Shown piece after piece: positions 62,787 through 64,000 of a stretch of DNA of 64,000 nt. A program made the position numbers and the translations under genes. Under the pieces are notes generated by a model, which ran no database searches, was not told where the DNA came from, and worked only from the letters and a program-made list of their open reading frames with translations. The stretch is from a virus. The stretch covers positions 62,001 through 126,000 of IMG/VR virus record IMGVR_UViG_3300027985_001318. One strand, given 5' to 3'. Position 1 is the first letter of the stretch; every line of letters begins with the position of its first letter.

Positions 62787-63032
62787 ATGGACTTGGGAAT
62801 TATCAGACCGCTTGTTAGACGTGGGAAAGGTTGGGCGTTTTGTCGCAGTTTGGTAACTCCCAAGCAACGAGCTCTAGAGGAAATAAAAGGCTGGGGTAAA
62901 AACCCAGCCCCGTTCGGATGGCATTGGTATTTTCATATCAAAACAGCCACTATGTTCCTTGTTAGCTATTATGACACTAAGTTTATAATCACCGAGCAGG
63001 AGTGGCATAAAAGTCGCTCTGAGGAGTCTTAA
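62787..63032 (+). CDS. hypothetical protein (81 aa)
   Basis: ATG three bases after the previous stop; the TTGGAG ribosome site overlaps the previous gene's end. Basic N-terminal half (RPLVRRGKG), then a WHWYFHIKTATMFLVSYY aromatic/hydrophobic strand region. Its stop is immediately followed by the ATG of the next gene. No family. Confidence 0.66.
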   Translation: MDLGIIRPLVRRGKGWAFCRSLVTPKQRALEEIKGWGKNPAPFGWHWYFHIKTATMFLVSYYDTKFIITEQEWHKSRSEES

Positions 63033-64000
63033 ATGCCTATCGCAAGACCCAATACCAAGCCAACTCCCCAGGCTACGCAGGAACCGTTTATTTCGGAACA
63101 GCCGTACGTACCGGTTGGAGTGGATAGCAAATTCCAATCTATGCGCGATACCCTAGTGTATCTGGAAGGCTCTACTTGGATCGTACCGCGCTATTACCAT
63201 CTGATGGTTACTAAAGACCAAGACCTTACTGCCATCCAACAAAACTTAGATCCAGTTTACCAGCAGTACCAACAAATCAATAACCTGGAGTTTAAGGTTA
63301 CTGATCCGCTTTCCGTGTCCCAAGAGACAGACACTGGCGAACATAAACTGGAAGGTTCTTCGAACATGTTCCCTGGCTTTAAGCCGCATCGTGGGGATAT
63401 GTTCATGGCGGACATTGGTGATGGTCGTAGCGCTTTCTTTGAGATCTACGAAGTCAACCAAAGCAATATCCTGATCGATAGCGCTTACAAGGTTAGTTAT
63501 CGGGTTTACGATTACGCTACCCCAGAACTTACTAAAAGTTTCCAAGACAGAGTAATCCAAGAAACCTACTTCGTTAAAGAGTTCCTCAAGAACCGCCAGA
63601 ATCCACTGATCGTCGCTGAAGATTATGTTTTACTTCAGCAATGTAAAGAGAACATCGACTATCTCCGTCAGGTCTGGTGGCGTAAGTTCTACAATTTTGA
63701 ATTTAAAACTTTCTTAGTACCTGGACAGGACCAACCTACCTTGGATGGTTTTCTGGCCAAGTATCTGGATTGGTTTTGGCCGTTGCAAAATCGGCCAGGT
63801 AACCAGAGAGTAAGTACTTATCCTTTGCAAAGCGACGAAGGCTTTTTAGTGCCGACGCTCTGGGAGTCTTTGATTAATGCAACAGATAAAGATTTCTGGA
63901 CCATCACTCAGGAACTAGATACTATTACAGTAGCAAGTCTGCCGTTTTATATCGAACAATTCGGTGAAGGTGGTTTGAAGTTCTCCGGTATTCGTCGCGT
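63033..64000 (+). CDS. virion-type protein, 3' end cut by window
   Basis: ATG directly follows the previous TAA (GAGGAGTCTT is the ribosome site). At least 322 residues are visible, with the frame open to the last base. A Pro/Gln-rich N-terminus, then a mixed alpha/beta body: FKPHRGDMFMADIGDGRSAFFEIYEV (about 130-155) and many Trp/Tyr in the C-terminal visible part (LRQVWWRKFYNFEFK). Part of the structural operon 61248 onward. It resembles jumbo-phage virion proteins in style, but no name can be given. Confidence 0.66.
   Translation, partial: MPIARPNTKPTPQATQEPFISEQPYVPVGVDSKFQSMRDTLVYLEGSTWIVPRYYHLMVTKDQDLTAIQQNLDPVYQQYQQINNLEFKVTDPLSVSQETDTGEHKLEGSSNMFPGFKPHRGDMFMADIGDGRSAFFEIYEVNQSNILIDSAYKVSYRVYDYATPELTKSFQDRVIQETYFVKEFLKNRQNPLIVAEDYVLLQQCKENIDYLRQVWWRKFYNFEFKTFLVPGQDQPTLDGFLAKYLDWFWPLQNRPGNQRVSTYPLQSDEGFLVPTLWESLINATDKDFWTITQELDTITVASLPFYIEQFGEGGLKFSGIRR

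Noticed and set aside
1-64000. CRISPR array, integrase or attachment site
   Set aside because: No spaced short direct repeats and no recombinase signature were seen.

Overview
This window is a 64 kb piece of a jumbo, nucleus-forming phage of the phiKZ type (Chimalliviridae). It is most likely a Pseudomonas phage, but the host is inferred from family resemblance only. The diagnostic genes are a phage tubulin (PhuZ, 4952-6001), the phage-nucleus shell protein chimallin (13994-15967), three recognisable large pieces of the non-virion multisubunit RNA polymerase (16051-18893 spliced, 28745-30883, 30891-32870), one piece of the virion RNA polymerase (39718-41025), and a set of head inner-body-like paralogs (57241-61105). 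No tRNA, rRNA, CRISPR array or integrase was seen. Both ends cut through genes.

Layout. 1-3519: small unknown genes and a purine-rich non-coding stretch. 3735-6189: a reverse-strand virion-like gene, then a PhuZ operon. 6190-6930: non-coding, with two strong terminators. 6931-10211: eight tightly packed small unknown genes behind a TATATTAC-type promoter, probably early host-takeover genes. 10306-12483: the C-terminal half of a family B DNA polymerase. 13994-23546: chimallin, nvRNAP beta' N-terminal part, an SbcD-like nuclease and an SSB-like protein. 23650-34456: an nvRNAP block (a gp68-like candidate, two companions, beta C-terminal part, beta' C-terminal part) and an SF2 helicase. 34622-38814: small genes, a macro-domain protein and a reverse-strand pair that looks joined by a -1 frameshift. 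38890-43559: virion RNAP beta' C-terminal part and virion-like proteins. 43595-47136 (reverse): the N-terminal half of the DNA polymerase. 47232-64000: structural genes, including a membrane metallopeptidase, a baseplate wedge protein and the inner-body-like paralogs.

Most notable points. (1) Two group I introns, each carrying an HNH endonuclease, sit in catalytic motifs of the two polymerases. One splits NADFDG|D of the nvRNAP. The other lies seven codons before the motif A Asp of the DNA polymerase. (2) The DNA polymerase is split into two genes on opposite strands 31 kb apart, with motif A in one and motifs B and C in the other. (3) A T8 slippery run joins two reverse-strand frames. (4) A DarG-like macro domain is a candidate anti-defence protein. 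(5) A recurrent GACCTATAT-type box lies about 30 nt upstream of several start codons.

How the genes fit together: chimallin builds the nucleus shell, PhuZ positions it, the split DNA polymerase, SSB, SbcD-like nuclease and helicase act on DNA inside it, the nvRNAP transcribes later genes, and the virion RNAP and inner-body proteins are packaged for the next infection. These roles come from knowledge of the family. The individual assignments rest on motifs read directly in the sequence.
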